A stretch of DNA of 64,000 nucleotides from Vibrio cortegadensis (GTDB lineage Bacteria; Pseudomonadota; Gammaproteobacteria; Enterobacterales; Vibrionaceae). The notes under the pieces are model-generated. The model was not told the origin of the DNA. It did no database searches and saw nothing but the letters and a program-made list of their open reading frames with translations. Positions 26,131 through 36,226 of the stretch are shown in pieces. The position numbers and the translations under genes were made by a program. Numbering within the stretch: position 1 is the first letter of the stretch; every line of letters starts with the position of its first letter. The stretch spans positions 434,001-498,000 of the forward strand of contig NZ_AP025473.1 in NCBI RefSeq assembly GCF_024347395.1, written 5' to 3'.

Positions 26131-27624
26131 ATGATAGAAAATAGCTTTGCTATCACTACCACATTTATCGCGTATCTAATTATGATGCTTGCGATAGGCG
26201 TTATCGCTTACAAGCGTACGTCAAACTCAAGTGATTATTTCTTGGGTGGCCGTTCACTAGGGCCGTGGCCAGCTGCACTTTCTGCTGGCGCATCAGACAT
26301 GAGTGGTTGGTTATTGCTTGGCTTACCAGGTTACGCTTATGCAGCAGGTATCGAGGCATTTTGGCTTGCGGGTGGTTTATTAATTGGTACATGGGCAAAT
26401 TGGCTAATCAGTGCAAAACGCCTTCGTACTTACAGTATTACAACGGATTCATTAACACTGCCTGAGTTCCTTTCTCGCCGTTTTAATGACAGTACAAAAC
26501 AGATTCAAGTGATTTCTGCTTTCTTCATCCTTTTGTTCTTCCTTTTTTATACAAGCTCAGGCTTGGTTGCAGGCGGAAAATTATTTGAAACAGTATTCGG
26601 CCTAGACTATTCGACAGCCGTTATTATTGGCACAGTATGCGTGGTTTCTTATACTTTGTTCGGTGGTTTCTTAGCCGTATCATGGACGGACTTGGTGCAA
26701 GGTTTGCTGATGTCTGCTGCTCTGCTGATTGTCCCAATTGCTGCGATGCAAGGGGGCCTTGGTCAACTTGGTGATGATCTGTATGCAATTAACCCTGAGT
26801 TACTGACTTTCTGGAATGATTCGAAAGGTGAGCCTCTAACGGCTGTCGCGATTATTTCGCTTGTTGCTTGGGGCTTGGGTTATTTTGGTCAGCCGCATAT
26901 CCTAGCGCGTTTCAAAGCAACCCGTACTAACAAAGACCTTACTTCAGCGCGTCGTATTGCGGTGATTTGGACGGCGTTATCTATGGCTGGTGCTATGCTC
27001 GTTGGTCTTGTTGGATTGGTGTATGTGACAAATTCAGGCGCGGGCGAATTGGCTGATGGCGAGAAAATTTTCATGCTATTGGTGAATGCTATCTTCCACC
27101 CTGTGATTGCGGGTATTTTACTTGCAGCTATTTTGGCTGCCATCATGAGTACAGCGGATTCTCAACTGCTTGTTTCTTCTTCAGCTCTTGCGGAAGATTT
27201 CTATAAACAGGTATTTAAGAAAGATGCATCATCTGAAGAGATTGTGCGTGTTGGTCGTATCGCTGTCATCGGTATTTCACTTGTCGCATTGGTACTTGCA
27301 ATGACTCCTGATAGCTCGGTTCTTGGCCTTGTTTCTTATGCATGGGCAGGCTTTGGTGCGGCATTTGGTCCAGCCATTATATTGAGCCTATACTGGGATC
27401 GTATGAACCGAAACGGTGCGCTAGCAGGTATTATTATTGGCGGCGTTACTATCGTGGTTTGGAAGCAGATTTCAGGTGGTTGGTTTGATGTTTACGAAAT
27501 CGTACCGGGTATTATTTTCTCAACATTAGCGATTGTTGTTGTGAGCTTAATGACTGCGGAGCCAGAGAAGGCAGTCATCGAACAACATAAGAAGTTTAAG
27601 AAAAACCTTATTGAATTAGATTAA
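26131..27624 (+). CDS. putP: Sodium/proline symporter PutP
   Basis: 497 residues, about 13 membrane helices, sodium:solute symporter family. Typical signs are YKRTSNSSDYFLGGRSLGPW, AGASDMSGWLLLGLPG (sodium and proline site region) and IMSTADSQLLVSSSALAEDFYK. It imports proline with sodium at the inner membrane to feed PutA. The start has AAGAGGA upstream. Third gene of the put operon, 83 bases after the small gene, followed by a strong terminator. Confidence 0.97.
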   Translation: MIENSFAITTTFIAYLIMMLAIGVIAYKRTSNSSDYFLGGRSLGPWPAALSAGASDMSGWLLLGLPGYAYAAGIEAFWLAGGLLIGTWANWLISAKRLRTYSITTDSLTLPEFLSRRFNDSTKQIQVISAFFILLFFLFYTSSGLVAGGKLFETVFGLDYSTAVIIGTVCVVSYTLFGGFLAVSWTDLVQGLLMSAALLIVPIAAMQGGLGQLGDDLYAINPELLTFWNDSKGEPLTAVAIISLVAWGLGYFGQPHILARFKATRTNKDLTSARRIAVIWTALSMAGAMLVGLVGLVYVTNSGAGELADGEKIFMLLVNAIFHPVIAGILLAAILAAIMSTADSQLLVSSSALAEDFYKQVFKKDASSEEIVRVGRIAVIGISLVALVLAMTPDSSVLGLVSYAWAGFGAAFGPAIILSLYWDRMNRNGALAGIIIGGVTIVVWKQISGGWFDVYEIVPGIIFSTLAIVVVSLMTAEPEKAVIEQHKKFKKNLIELD

Positions 27625-27652
27625 TTTTAATATTTGAGGTTGTTGCATATCT

Positions 27653-27683
27653 GCCCTTGCGAGTGATCGCGAGGGCTTTTTTA
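27653..27683 (+). terminator. Terminator after putP
   Basis: Stem GCCCTTGCGA / TCGCGAGGGC (27653-27662 with 27667-27676, one wobble pair), loop GTGA, then TTTTTTA. Confidence 0.85.
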
Positions 27684-27859
27684 TTTCAGAAGTATGATCA
27701 AGGGAAAGATAGGTTGCACGTAAGTCTCATTCTTTGAAAAAACAAGGTTGTTTTTTGAACATAACGCACGTTTTTTGTATTTTAACTTTTGAACTAGGAA
27801 CAAAATTGAACAGAATGTGTCAATTATCATTAACTGATTGACATATTTAGGGGAAGGAA

Positions 27860-28114
27860 ATGCCTGATACATATTGTTCGACATGCCAAAAAGTGACAGC
27901 ACACAAGGCGTTGATGCGACGCAATACGGACCATGATAGTGCTAATGGCGGTGTCTTACAGTCATTTCAACAGTTAATGAATCAATTTATTAATGGTGAG
28001 CATTACTACAAATTAGAGCAGCAGTTGTTTTGCCGTTCTTGCAATTGTCAGTCCATGTCACCTGCGGATCGTTCGACGTATGCACGACTTGCTAATCATG
28101 AAATCCACTTATGA
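27860..28114 (+). CDS. Small zinc-ribbon-like protein
   Basis: 84 residues with a good ribosome binding site (AGGGGAAGGAA). Two cysteine pairs, CSTC at 6-9 and CRSC near 60-63, separated by about 50 residues, suggest a zinc ribbon. The middle is helix-rich with no membrane segment. Family not recognised. It follows putP after a terminator and therefore has its own promoter. It may bind DNA, RNA or a protein partner; function unknown. Confidence 0.65.
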   Translation: MPDTYCSTCQKVTAHKALMRRNTDHDSANGGVLQSFQQLMNQFINGEHYYKLEQQLFCRSCNCQSMSPADRSTYARLANHEIHL

Positions 28115-28139
28115 AGCGATAAAGTCGTACTCAATTAGT

Positions 28140-28319
28140 TTAAGCTGTGGTTGTACTCTCATCTTTTGAGTCAGTAGCAACCTCTACTTGTTCAATTGAT
28201 ACAGGCCAGCCATATTCGGTGTACTCTTTATAAAGAGTTTCAGCGATGTCCTTTGATACCGTTGCCTTAGTCCAATTCCCAATTCCAAAAGGTTTGTAAG
28301 ATATTATATAGGTAATCAT
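28140..28319 (-). CDS. Small conserved-looking protein of 59 residues
   Basis: Reads MITYIISYKPFGIGNW..., then a helical stretch and an acidic, Thr-rich tail, stop TAA at 28140-28142. AAGGAAG lies at ideal distance before the ATG (28317-28319), the main reason to accept it. No signal peptide or membrane segment, no cysteine. Function unknown. It sits convergent to the zinc-ribbon gene. It is short enough to be missed by length-limited gene calling. Confidence 0.6.
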   Translation of the reverse strand: MITYIISYKPFGIGNWTKATVSKDIAETLYKEYTEYGWPVSIEQVEVATDSKDESTTTA

Positions 28320-28753
28320 TGATTCTTCCTTAACTGCTATTTACTTCATTATTCATGCTTTTCCTATTTTGCTCTTTTCAATTTAGCTCAAAATCGTTCT
28401 TTAAAGGTTCAATGTAAATAAAGATAATGAATAGGTTGATTATCATTTGATAAATTGACCGTGTCATAACGTGTTGTTTTGTAAAATATTTGAGTGTGTA
28501 CTAGGTTTGTTAGAGAGCATGAGGGAATTGAACAGTATTAAAGTGGGTATGAGTTTCATTTTCAGATGAGCTCACAGTGGTATGCTGAATCTTTAGAGGT
28601 GTGCTGTTATACCTAACCTTTCTAATATAGGCAGTTTTTTTAATATACAAACTCTTTTGCGATAAGGTCGGAACAAGAGAAGCGGTAATGGATCTTAAAG
28701 GGAGCAACATTGCTGCCCCTCTAATTATAAACCGAAAGCCGAGTGTACTTTGA
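28320..28753. other. Intergenic region, 434 bases
   Basis: AT-rich. It should hold the promoter of the 59-residue gene on the left. A 66-codon minus-strand frame at 28510-28710 has no ribosome binding site or protein-like composition. I see no hairpin terminator or known motif that I can support. Confidence 0.5.
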
Positions 28754-29458
28754 TTAAGCGGCGAGTGAAGAAATAACCCCGATTAGACCACCGAACACCC
28801 CTCCCCAAACTACTAACCAACCTAAATGCTGTTTAATCATTTTTTGGACCATCTCTTTGACTAATTTCGGTGTGAGTTCATTTAATCTCTGATCGATGAT
28901 GTTTTCAATATTGATTTTGATCTCGTCCATCATGGCTGGAGATTCTAGCTGCTCTTTCAATGCTTCTTTTACTGACTCGCTTTGGCTGATTTCAATGACT
29001 GATTCTTGCATCTTTTCTACAAATGGTTGCTTTAGTGGCTGTAGTGCTTCCGTACCACCAACCATTGCTAACATGCCACCAAAAGAAGAGTTCGCGATCA
29101 CATCAATAAGTGAGTCGAAGGTTGGGTTGAAATCTATTTTTGATATCACGGGCTGCAAATTTAAACTTTTACCGCTCGCCATCTCTTTGTTTAAAAATCT
29201 ATCAATATTCGACTCTGTGAAAAATTGCTCCATCATTAATTGTTTGATCGCCGCTTTGAACTCTTCGAAACGAGCGGGTATGACCCCTGACCCGTATAGA
29301 CCCGGTACTTTCTCAAATAACATATGAATGGCAAGCCAGTTTGTTATTGCTCCAGAAAAAGCGAATAACCCAGCATAAAGTAGAGTCGTGTTGTTTAGTT
29401 GGTATCCAGCCGCGAGAAGCGATATGGAGATCAGGTTGGTCAGTAAACTTTTGTTCAT
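28754..29458 (-). CDS. DUF445 family membrane protein
   Basis: 234 residues. Hydrophobic helices at both ends (about 3-45 and 212-232) flank a long soluble helical part with repeated amphipathic segments. The opening YAGLFAFSGAITNWLAIHMLFEKVPGLYGSGVIP.RF..FK matches the DUF445 signature (GA.TN..A..MLF.....G.....G.IP). Probably in the inner membrane; function unknown. Single gene after the C69 peptidase gene in the same direction, 278 bases apart, with two small hairpins between (29555-29580 and 29686-29707). Confidence 0.8.
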   Translation of the reverse strand: MNKSLLTNLISISLLAAGYQLNNTTLLYAGLFAFSGAITNWLAIHMLFEKVPGLYGSGVIPARFEEFKAAIKQLMMEQFFTESNIDRFLNKEMASGKSLNLQPVISKIDFNPTFDSLIDVIANSSFGGMLAMVGGTEALQPLKQPFVEKMQESVIEISQSESVKEALKEQLESPAMMDEIKINIENIIDQRLNELTPKLVKEMVQKMIKQHLGWLVVWGGVFGGLIGVISSLAA

Positions 29459-29554
29459 TTTAAATCTCGATAGATGTTATTAAGCGAGATTTTAAGGAAA
29501 AAAAGAATCGTAGGAAAGAAAAGATGGATAACTGCGAATAGAATCGATGAAAAA

Positions 29555-29580
29555 GGTCAGATCCCTTTCGGAATCTGACC
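29555..29580. terminator. Hairpin between the C69 peptidase and DUF445 genes
   Basis: Stem GGTCAGAT / ATCTGACC (29555-29562 with 29573-29580), 10-base loop, AAAA on its left side, which becomes TTTT on the minus strand. It may end the C69 peptidase transcript. A weaker GGCCAAC/GTTGGTC hairpin at 29686-29707 lies nearer that gene's stop. Confidence 0.45.
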
Positions 29581-29736
29581 ATCCAGAACGCGCAAGCAAA
29601 GGGCGTTTGGTCTCTTTTGCGTCTATCAATTTAGTCGCTGAAGATGAGCATGTAAACGAACAAGCGTAAGATACTATAAATAATAGGCCAACATTTTGAA
29701 GTTGGTCGTTATTTGACCGCCTCTGTTACATTTTAT

Positions 29737-31209
29737 CTATAGATTCATTATCTTTTTGAATTCCTCATCTGAATATTTTTTCTCTGTACTTTTTGTTAGA
29801 TCTGTCATCATTTTATAACGAATGTCAGTCGCCATTGTGAGCGTGCGCTGTAGTTGCCCAAAAGAGTAATCAGATGCCATATCCAATGCGGCTTGTTTAT
29901 CTGTTTTGTAGAGCGATTTCAATGTGGTGTCTAATTGGCTGACTTGTTTGTAGAGTTTAGTCTCTTCTTTATCCCAAATTTCTTTAAGCATTGGCAGATA
30001 CTTGCTTTGATTAGCTGAAGCAAGGGCGGTTAAGCTTCTAAATTGCCAGTAAGCGGAGTTGTCTGTGTAAGTGTCACCACCAGTCAAGTAAGGCGTTGGG
30101 TACTCTTGAAGGCTCGAATAAAGAGGCACGAGAACGGATTCAGGTAACACACCAAAGCTCTGCCAAATTAGCCCTTGAAGTTCATATGGCATCTCTGGAC
30201 GTAACTGTATGATATGAGATTCAAGTTGGCGTTCTACTCTGATTGGTCGTTGGCCTTTCTCTTCCAATGATGTGCCTTTGTATGTCGCACTAAGTACTTC
30301 TGCTACATCTTGAACGGAAATCTTCTCATCGGGCTTCATGAATAACGGGTACTGATCTTGTCGAGTCGGCTGGCTTTTTGACTCTGTTAACATCTTCTGA
30401 CCTAGCCATTCGCGATCGATGTTATAAACATCCCCCGTGACTCCGAATGCTTTGGCAAAGTTAAATGATTTGGCATCAGGATTGTCGAGCAGTTTATGCT
30501 GGTTCACAAATTCGACTAGCCCTTTCGAGTGCATGACGCTTTTACTATTAAGGTTAACTCCGTGAATTCGTAAGCCATTGGCGATCATCGCATAGCTGTC
30601 ATCTGGAACTTTAACCGCGATCCAGTGATGTCCAGAGCCAATTTCGACTAACCAAACTTCATTGATGTCGGCAATATATAAGCTATTACCTTCGCCTGCG
30701 CCGTATTTTTCAATATATTCACCTAATAATGTCACCCCCTCTTTTGCTGTTTTAGCTTGAGGTAATATTAATGTTGGAATTATGGCTTCAATGACACCGT
30801 CATCAATTAGTGGATCTACTTTTAATGCCTTTTCATTTATTTCAGCGCTGGTGGTTGCTGATATTGCAACGTTATATTCATTAATACCACGCTCTTCATA
30901 AAATTTACTTTGGCTATCAACAGTATTTGCATCCCAATCTGGAATCGCTGAGTATGCGAAGAACTCTTTTGGCATAGGAACTTCTAGACCATTACCTAAC
31001 TTCCAGGTCTCTGATTCATTTTTTTGAGCAGGACGGTATGCTAAGTGTTTGTTCCAGTTATTGATTCCGAAGTCTTCATTACGTGCGATCATAATGCTGC
31101 CATCAATAGATGCACCTTTTCCGACAATTAAACCCGTACACGCATCAGCGCTAATGGTAAATGTAGAAAGAATTGCAGCAGATAAAATGGATAAAGATAT
31201 TTTGTTCAT
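29737..31209 (-). CDS. C69 family dipeptidase (secreted)
   Basis: 490 residues from the ATG at 31209, which has CTGGAG upstream; the frame extends to 31254 without a signal. The signal sequence MNKISLSILSAAILSTFTISADA is followed at once by Cys24 in CTGLIVGKGAS, the N-terminal nucleophile of peptidase family C69 exposed by cleavage. Further family features are MIARNEDFG and NEYNVAISATTS. The enzyme releases dipeptides or amino acids; the signal peptide places it in the periplasm or outside, unlike the cytoplasmic lactobacillal PepD type. Single gene. Confidence 0.85.
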   Translation of the reverse strand: MNKISLSILSAAILSTFTISADACTGLIVGKGASIDGSIMIARNEDFGINNWNKHLAYRPAQKNESETWKLGNGLEVPMPKEFFAYSAIPDWDANTVDSQSKFYEERGINEYNVAISATTSAEINEKALKVDPLIDDGVIEAIIPTLILPQAKTAKEGVTLLGEYIEKYGAGEGNSLYIADINEVWLVEIGSGHHWIAVKVPDDSYAMIANGLRIHGVNLNSKSVMHSKGLVEFVNQHKLLDNPDAKSFNFAKAFGVTGDVYNIDREWLGQKMLTESKSQPTRQDQYPLFMKPDEKISVQDVAEVLSATYKGTSLEEKGQRPIRVERQLESHIIQLRPEMPYELQGLIWQSFGVLPESVLVPLYSSLQEYPTPYLTGGDTYTDNSAYWQFRSLTALASANQSKYLPMLKEIWDKEETKLYKQVSQLDTTLKSLYKTDKQAALDMASDYSFGQLQRTLTMATDIRYKMMTDLTKSTEKKYSDEEFKKIMNL

Positions 31210-31573
31210 TGTAAATCTCCAGATGTGGAAAAGCCCAAACGAATAAAAATTCATTACTGTTGATAAATATGCATTTAATGTTGATTGTTTCGATTAATAT
31301 TCGGTTTGGAGTGTATATCTCTATTGATATAAATATTGTCTAGAGGATCACGCTATCGTTATTCTTTTTATTAGAATAATTAATTTATTGATATCGAGGT
31401 TGATATGAAGAGATATAACGGTTGTAGTTCGGTATTTACTCAATTCTCTATGCCGAGACATATTAAAGCTAAACTATATTGGTACAATGAAATATTAATA
31501 TCAGTCGTTTGATGTACAGCCTAATAAGTTCGTGGATTAAATGATTAATCGTGATACGTCATAGGAAGCTAAC
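31210..31573. other. Intergenic region, 364 bases
   Basis: Divergent promoter region of the C69 peptidase (minus) and DUF2339 (plus) genes. Very AT-rich. One small TTATTCT/AGAATAA inverted repeat near 31368-31388. It also contains a possible 35-codon frame (separate entry). No recognised operator. Confidence 0.5.
31405..31512 (+). CDS. Possible small ORF, 35 residues
   Basis: Starts ATG at 31405 with GAGG five bases upstream and ends TGA at 31510-31512; reads MKRYNGCSSV... with a weakly hydrophobic end. Only the ribosome binding site supports it. It could also be part of the leader of the DUF2339 gene that begins 61 bases downstream. Confidence 0.2.
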   Translation: MKRYNGCSSVFTQFSMPRHIKAKLYWYNEILISVV

Positions 31574-34297
31574 ATGGATGAAGTTGTGCTGATTATCGGA
31601 TTGGTGGTGATAGCGTTGCTTGTGAGCCCTATCGTTGCCATTAGAGCTTTGATAGAAACAAAACGCTTAAGATCGGCTTTGTCTCAATTGAATGAAAAAG
31701 TGGATCGACTAACGGAGCTGAAACGTGGTGTGTATACAGAAAGGCAACCTTCAACCTCTAAAGGGGACGATGTGTATCAGCGAGAAGCGGAGTCATCGAT
31801 AGATACTGCTGATAGCTTAGGAGTGAATGAAAGCTCGCCTATCGTTGAATCATTGCAATCCGCCGCCAATGACACTCCTGAAGTTAATCTAGAATCGGAA
31901 GTTATCGTTTCAAACACCACTAACAATTCACGTCGTCCTCCCAATCCACTAGAAAATTGCAATCAAACGGAAGTTGGATTTGGACAACAGATTGTCGTCC
32001 ACTTAAAACGGAACTGGTTAGTATGGATCGGTGGGTTAGCTCTTGTATTTGGTATCGGGTATTTAGTGCAGTTTGTTGGAAGTCGAATTGAAATCTCACC
32101 TCAAGGGCGCATTACCGGAAGCTTGATATTGTCAGTGGCTATTGTTGGTTTTGCGGAGTGGTTACATCGACAAATACAGGCGAAGAGGTGGCGTCTTGTT
32201 GATATTCCTAACCAAGATTATATTCCAGCAACGTTTGCAGCCGCAGGGATGACCGGTATTTATCTCACGATTGTGTTCGCAACGGTGATGTATCAACTTG
32301 TTCCAGAGTCATGGGCTTTGGGGCTTATCGCATTAACCGCTTTGGTCTGTTTGACTTTAAGTTATCGGTTTGGAAGCTTAATGGCGATCTTAGGGCTAAT
32401 TGGTGGTTATACGGCTCCTTTCTGGGTTGGTGAAGGGACGCCTAATTTCTATGTGTTCATGAGCTATATCAGCATGGTAACGGCTGCTGGATTATATGTG
32501 CGCCCGCGAATGAATGTTCCTTGGCTGTCTTTGTTTATTAGCTTGGCTCATATTGGATGGCTTGGGCTGATGAGTTCCGCCATTGAAACCGATAATTTAA
32601 CACTTTGGGTTTCGCTATTTTATCCCTTATCCACCTATTTATTAGTGCTTGTGCCTCATCAGGGTTGGGCGCTAAAAGTACCGTTTCGCCAAAGAGTACC
32701 GCGGACTTGGTATCACCCTGCAATCATTGCGGGGATGATTGGCGCGCTGATACTTATTGCAGAATCACATCTTCCACTGAGTAATTTTACGCTCTTTTCG
32801 TTAGCTATCACTCCCTTTGTCATGTTGCTATTGCCTGCTGTTCGTCGAGGCTATTCAAGCCGTGAGTCCCAATTATTATCATTGGTTTCAACGGTCATTC
32901 TCACTGCTGTGTTGCATCTACATTTATTGAATACGCCAGAGTCCCTTTTATCAGTGCTTGGGGTGTTAGCTCTCTGGACTGTGCTTCTTGTATTGCGTTC
33001 TTATAGACAGTTTTCAGCCAGTTATCGTTCCACATTCAGTTATTGGTGGGCGGTATCTTGCGGTGCATTAATGCTAATTGGTGTATTGGTTTATGTGGAA
33101 GGAAATTATCCAGACAGATTGTGGCTAACAAGCCTTTTTGCTCTTGGCGGATGCTTAGGACTCGGTGGATTGGCAAAAATGGAACCAAGATTGCGTTCGG
33201 ACCTTTCAGCGTCAATTCATGCTGTACTGTTGGTACTTAATTATATTTGGTTCTATGGCGAGGTGTTCACTGCTTTATTAGCGTTACAAGTTTTGGCAAT
33301 GACTCTTCAAATGGTTCTTTCTTACGCTGTGTTGCGTGATGTTGTCGTTAAGATTGCCGTCTCACTATTGCTCACTCGTTTAAGCTTATTACCTGTGATT
33401 GAGTCGTGGCAACAAGGGCTTTCGCCACAAGGTTGGGTCGCGGTAGCAAATTGCTTACCTGCGATTGTCATTTTAGGTTTCGCATTAAAAATGATGCGTG
33501 AGAAAAGCATTGTATTAGCGGATTGGTTTGAAGGCGCACTCGTTCATGTCATTGCTATCTTTGTCTTGATGCAAAGTCATTACTGGCTGACTGGTAGCTT
33601 TGTAATATTCGATAAACTTGATTTAACGAGTGTGAGTTTCTGGTTAATAGAGGCGCTTGTATTGGTTGGTGTCTACAGTTACCGCCAGCAGTTTAGTCAT
33701 ACAATGCATTATTTCTATCTATGCTACCGTTACGCTCTATTATTGGTCGCTCTGATATGTATGTTTTTACTCAACACTCAGTTTATGCCGTTATCGGCAG
33801 ATACCGTGTCGGCTACAGCGATACCACTGTTTAATGGTTTATCTCTGGGTTGGTTACTTCCAGGCGCCGCGCTTATTATTTTAGCTCACCGAAATTGGTG
33901 CCCTGAGCCGGTACAACCTCGTTGGTTATATGTTGTAGGTGGTGGGTTGCTCGCGTTATGGCTTGCATTATCAATTCGTCAATTTTGGCAAACAGAAAGC
34001 ATGTCGATATTGGAAACAACCAGCATGGCGGAATGGTTAACTTACTCTGCTGCATTAGTCATTTTGGGAGCGTTATGGACCTACATTGGTGTGGTTCGTC
34101 AAAAATCTGCTCAACAAACTTATGGCTTAATTGTTGTGGGGCTTGCGGTGGTGAAAGTCTTCATTTCTGATGTTAGTTACCTGGATGGTATTTGGCGAGC
34201 GGCAAGTTTCTTAGGGCTAGGCTTAGCTCTTATTGGTCTAGGGTGGCTGTTCCAAACACTTAAAAAGCGTCATGGCGAGGCTGAACTCGAAAAGTAG
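31574..34297 (+). CDS. DUF2339 family polytopic membrane protein
   Basis: 907 residues. One N-terminal helix, a polar low-complexity linker (about 45-130), then about 24-26 hydrophobic segments to the end. DUF2339 signs are LKRNWLVWIGGLALVFGIGYLVQ near 140, followed by the first core helices. It finishes with a soluble Lys/Glu-rich tail (LKKRHGEAELEK). Function is unknown in the family; an envelope transport or polymer role has been assumed. Single gene, ribosome binding site AGGAAGC, convergent with the ABC exporter with a shared terminator. Confidence 0.8.
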   Translation: MDEVVLIIGLVVIALLVSPIVAIRALIETKRLRSALSQLNEKVDRLTELKRGVYTERQPSTSKGDDVYQREAESSIDTADSLGVNESSPIVESLQSAANDTPEVNLESEVIVSNTTNNSRRPPNPLENCNQTEVGFGQQIVVHLKRNWLVWIGGLALVFGIGYLVQFVGSRIEISPQGRITGSLILSVAIVGFAEWLHRQIQAKRWRLVDIPNQDYIPATFAAAGMTGIYLTIVFATVMYQLVPESWALGLIALTALVCLTLSYRFGSLMAILGLIGGYTAPFWVGEGTPNFYVFMSYISMVTAAGLYVRPRMNVPWLSLFISLAHIGWLGLMSSAIETDNLTLWVSLFYPLSTYLLVLVPHQGWALKVPFRQRVPRTWYHPAIIAGMIGALILIAESHLPLSNFTLFSLAITPFVMLLLPAVRRGYSSRESQLLSLVSTVILTAVLHLHLLNTPESLLSVLGVLALWTVLLVLRSYRQFSASYRSTFSYWWAVSCGALMLIGVLVYVEGNYPDRLWLTSLFALGGCLGLGGLAKMEPRLRSDLSASIHAVLLVLNYIWFYGEVFTALLALQVLAMTLQMVLSYAVLRDVVVKIAVSLLLTRLSLLPVIESWQQGLSPQGWVAVANCLPAIVILGFALKMMREKSIVLADWFEGALVHVIAIFVLMQSHYWLTGSFVIFDKLDLTSVSFWLIEALVLVGVYSYRQQFSHTMHYFYLCYRYALLLVALICMFLLNTQFMPLSADTVSATAIPLFNGLSLGWLLPGAALIILAHRNWCPEPVQPRWLYVVGGGLLALWLALSIRQFWQTESMSILETTSMAEWLTYSAALVILGALWTYIGVVRQKSAQQTYGLIVVGLAVVKVFISDVSYLDGIWRAASFLGLGLALIGLGWLFQTLKKRHGEAELEK

Positions 34298-34317
34298 TGG
34301 CTGACTAAAAGGTAAAA

Positions 34318-34346
34318 AAATGGCGACCATAAACGGGTCGCCATTT
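34318..34346. terminator. Bidirectional terminator between DUF2339 and ABC exporter genes
   Basis: Stem AAATGGCGACC / GGTCGCCATTT (34318-34328 with 34336-34346), loop of seven, A run on the left (T run for the minus strand) and short T run on the right. Confidence 0.85.
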
Positions 34347-34375
34347 CAATTAGCACTAACTAATGGTTTGCATTA

Positions 34376-36226
34376 CTAGTTGCTTCCACTGACATCTAAG
34401 TTCTCGCCAATAAAACCACCAGTTTGATGAGCCCAAAGTTGGGCGTAGATGCCACCTTGGTTGATTAACTCTTGGTGTGAACCTTGTTCTACGATATTTC
34501 CTTTATCAAGCACGATTAAGCGATCCATTGCGGCAATTGTCGATAGGCGGTGAGCAATGGCGATAACCGTTTTGCCTTCCATAAGTTCAATTAAGCTCTC
34601 TTGAATGGCGGCTTCGACTTCCGAATCTAACGCTGAGGTTGCTTCATCTAGGACGAGCAGTGGTGCATTTTTGAGAAGAACTCGTGAGATCGCAATTCGC
34701 TGACGTTGTCCGCCAGACAGTTTGACACCTCGTTCACCCACTTGAGCATCATAGCCAATATTTCCGAATGGGTCGGTCAGCGTTTCAATAAATTCATGAG
34801 CGTGAGCTTGTTTCGTCGCAGCAAGTAAAGCATCTTCTCCGGCATCGGGTTTGCCATATAGAATGTTTTCTCGGATCGAACGGTGCAGTAAAGAGGTATC
34901 TTGAGTGACCATTCCGATATTGCTACGCAGTGAATCTTGAGTGACATCAGAGATCACTTGATCATCAATACGGATCTGACCGCCTTCAACATCATGGAAT
35001 CGGAGTAATAGGTTAACTAAGGTGGATTTACCTGCGCCTGAACGTCCCACTAAACCGACTTTTTCTCCGGGCTTAATATTGAGGTTAAGGTTATTGATCA
35101 CCCCTTTATTCTCGCCATAATTGAAGCTGACGTTATCGAATACAATGCCACCCTGAGGTACTTCTATAGGTTGAGCATCGGGCTTGTCTTGTATGTCGAT
35201 AGGCTTTGATAGTGTTTTCATACCATCAATTACCGTACCCATATTCTCAAACAGTCCGCCAACTTCCCACATGATCCATTTCGACATGCCGTTAATACGC
35301 AAGGCCAAACTGATCGCGATCGCGATGGCACCTATAGTGATCGCACTGTCCATCCACAGAGCAATGGAAATCGCGGAGATGGAGAACACAAGTAGATAGT
35401 TCGCTAGTTCAACACAGACGTTAAAACCGGTGACTAAGCGCATTTGTCTATGAACCGTATCTAAGAATCCTTCCATTCCCTCTTCTGCGTATTCTGTTTC
35501 ACGTTTACTGTGAGAAAACAATTTCACGGTCGCAATGTTGGTGTAACTATCGACAATTCGCCCAGTCATTAGTGATCGGGCATCCGCTTGTTCTGACGAA
35601 ACGGCTTTAAGCTTAGGAACAAAATAGAATTGAATCCCAAGATAAATCCCTAGCCATATCAGCATTGGTGCCATAAGTCGCCAGTCCGATTGCGCAAGCA
35701 TAAAAATGATGGCAGTGAAATAGACGGTCACGTAGATAAAAACATCGACGGCTTTCATTACCGTTTCTCTAACGGCGAGCGATGTCTGCATTACTTTGGT
35801 TGCAACGCGCCCGGCAAAGTCGTCTTGATAGAAAGAGAGACTCTGTTTTAGTAAATAACGGTGAGCCAACCATCGAATCGACATTGGGTAATTGCCAAGC
35901 AACGTCTGGTGGATAAGCAATGAGTAAGCGGTGATCATGATTGGCATGATCACGAGCAGCAAAATGCCAAGACCAATCAACGTGGAGCTATTTTGTTCTA
36001 AAAAGGTGTCGGGGTTACTCGTCGATAACCAATCAACTAATTGTCCCATAAAGCCAAAAAGTGATACTTCAATTATCGCAATACTCATACTCATTACTGC
36101 GAGAATAGCTAACGGTTTTTCGAATCCTTTGGTGTAATGAAGACAAAATGCCAGAATCCCATTGGGGGGCTGTTTAGGATCATCTTGTGGGAAAGCCTGA
36201 GTAAAGCTTTCAAATAACTTATACAT
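34376..36226 (-). CDS. ABC exporter, fused membrane and ATPase domains
   Basis: 616 residues: six membrane helices (about 35-330) then an ATPase domain with Walker A GRSGAGKST (about 402-410), Q-loop VTQDTSLLHRS, signature LSGGQRQR, Walker B LLVLDEATSALDSE and H-loop IAHRLST. It matches the lipid A/multidrug half-transporter type that works as a dimer in the inner membrane. Substrate unknown. No accessory gene adjacent. Confidence 0.88.
   Translation of the reverse strand: MYKLFESFTQAFPQDDPKQPPNGILAFCLHYTKGFEKPLAILAVMSMSIAIIEVSLFGFMGQLVDWLSTSNPDTFLEQNSSTLIGLGILLLVIMPIMITAYSLLIHQTLLGNYPMSIRWLAHRYLLKQSLSFYQDDFAGRVATKVMQTSLAVRETVMKAVDVFIYVTVYFTAIIFMLAQSDWRLMAPMLIWLGIYLGIQFYFVPKLKAVSSEQADARSLMTGRIVDSYTNIATVKLFSHSKRETEYAEEGMEGFLDTVHRQMRLVTGFNVCVELANYLLVFSISAISIALWMDSAITIGAIAIAISLALRINGMSKWIMWEVGGLFENMGTVIDGMKTLSKPIDIQDKPDAQPIEVPQGGIVFDNVSFNYGENKGVINNLNLNIKPGEKVGLVGRSGAGKSTLVNLLLRFHDVEGGQIRIDDQVISDVTQDSLRSNIGMVTQDTSLLHRSIRENILYGKPDAGEDALLAATKQAHAHEFIETLTDPFGNIGYDAQVGERGVKLSGGQRQRIAISRVLLKNAPLLVLDEATSALDSEVEAAIQESLIELMEGKTVIAIAHRLSTIAAMDRLIVLDKGNIVEQGSHQELINQGGIYAQLWAHQTGGFIGENLDVSGSN

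Noticed and set aside
28510..28710. 66-codon minus-strand frame upstream of the DUF445 gene
   Set aside because: No ribosome binding site and the predicted peptide has no protein-like pattern; probably chance.
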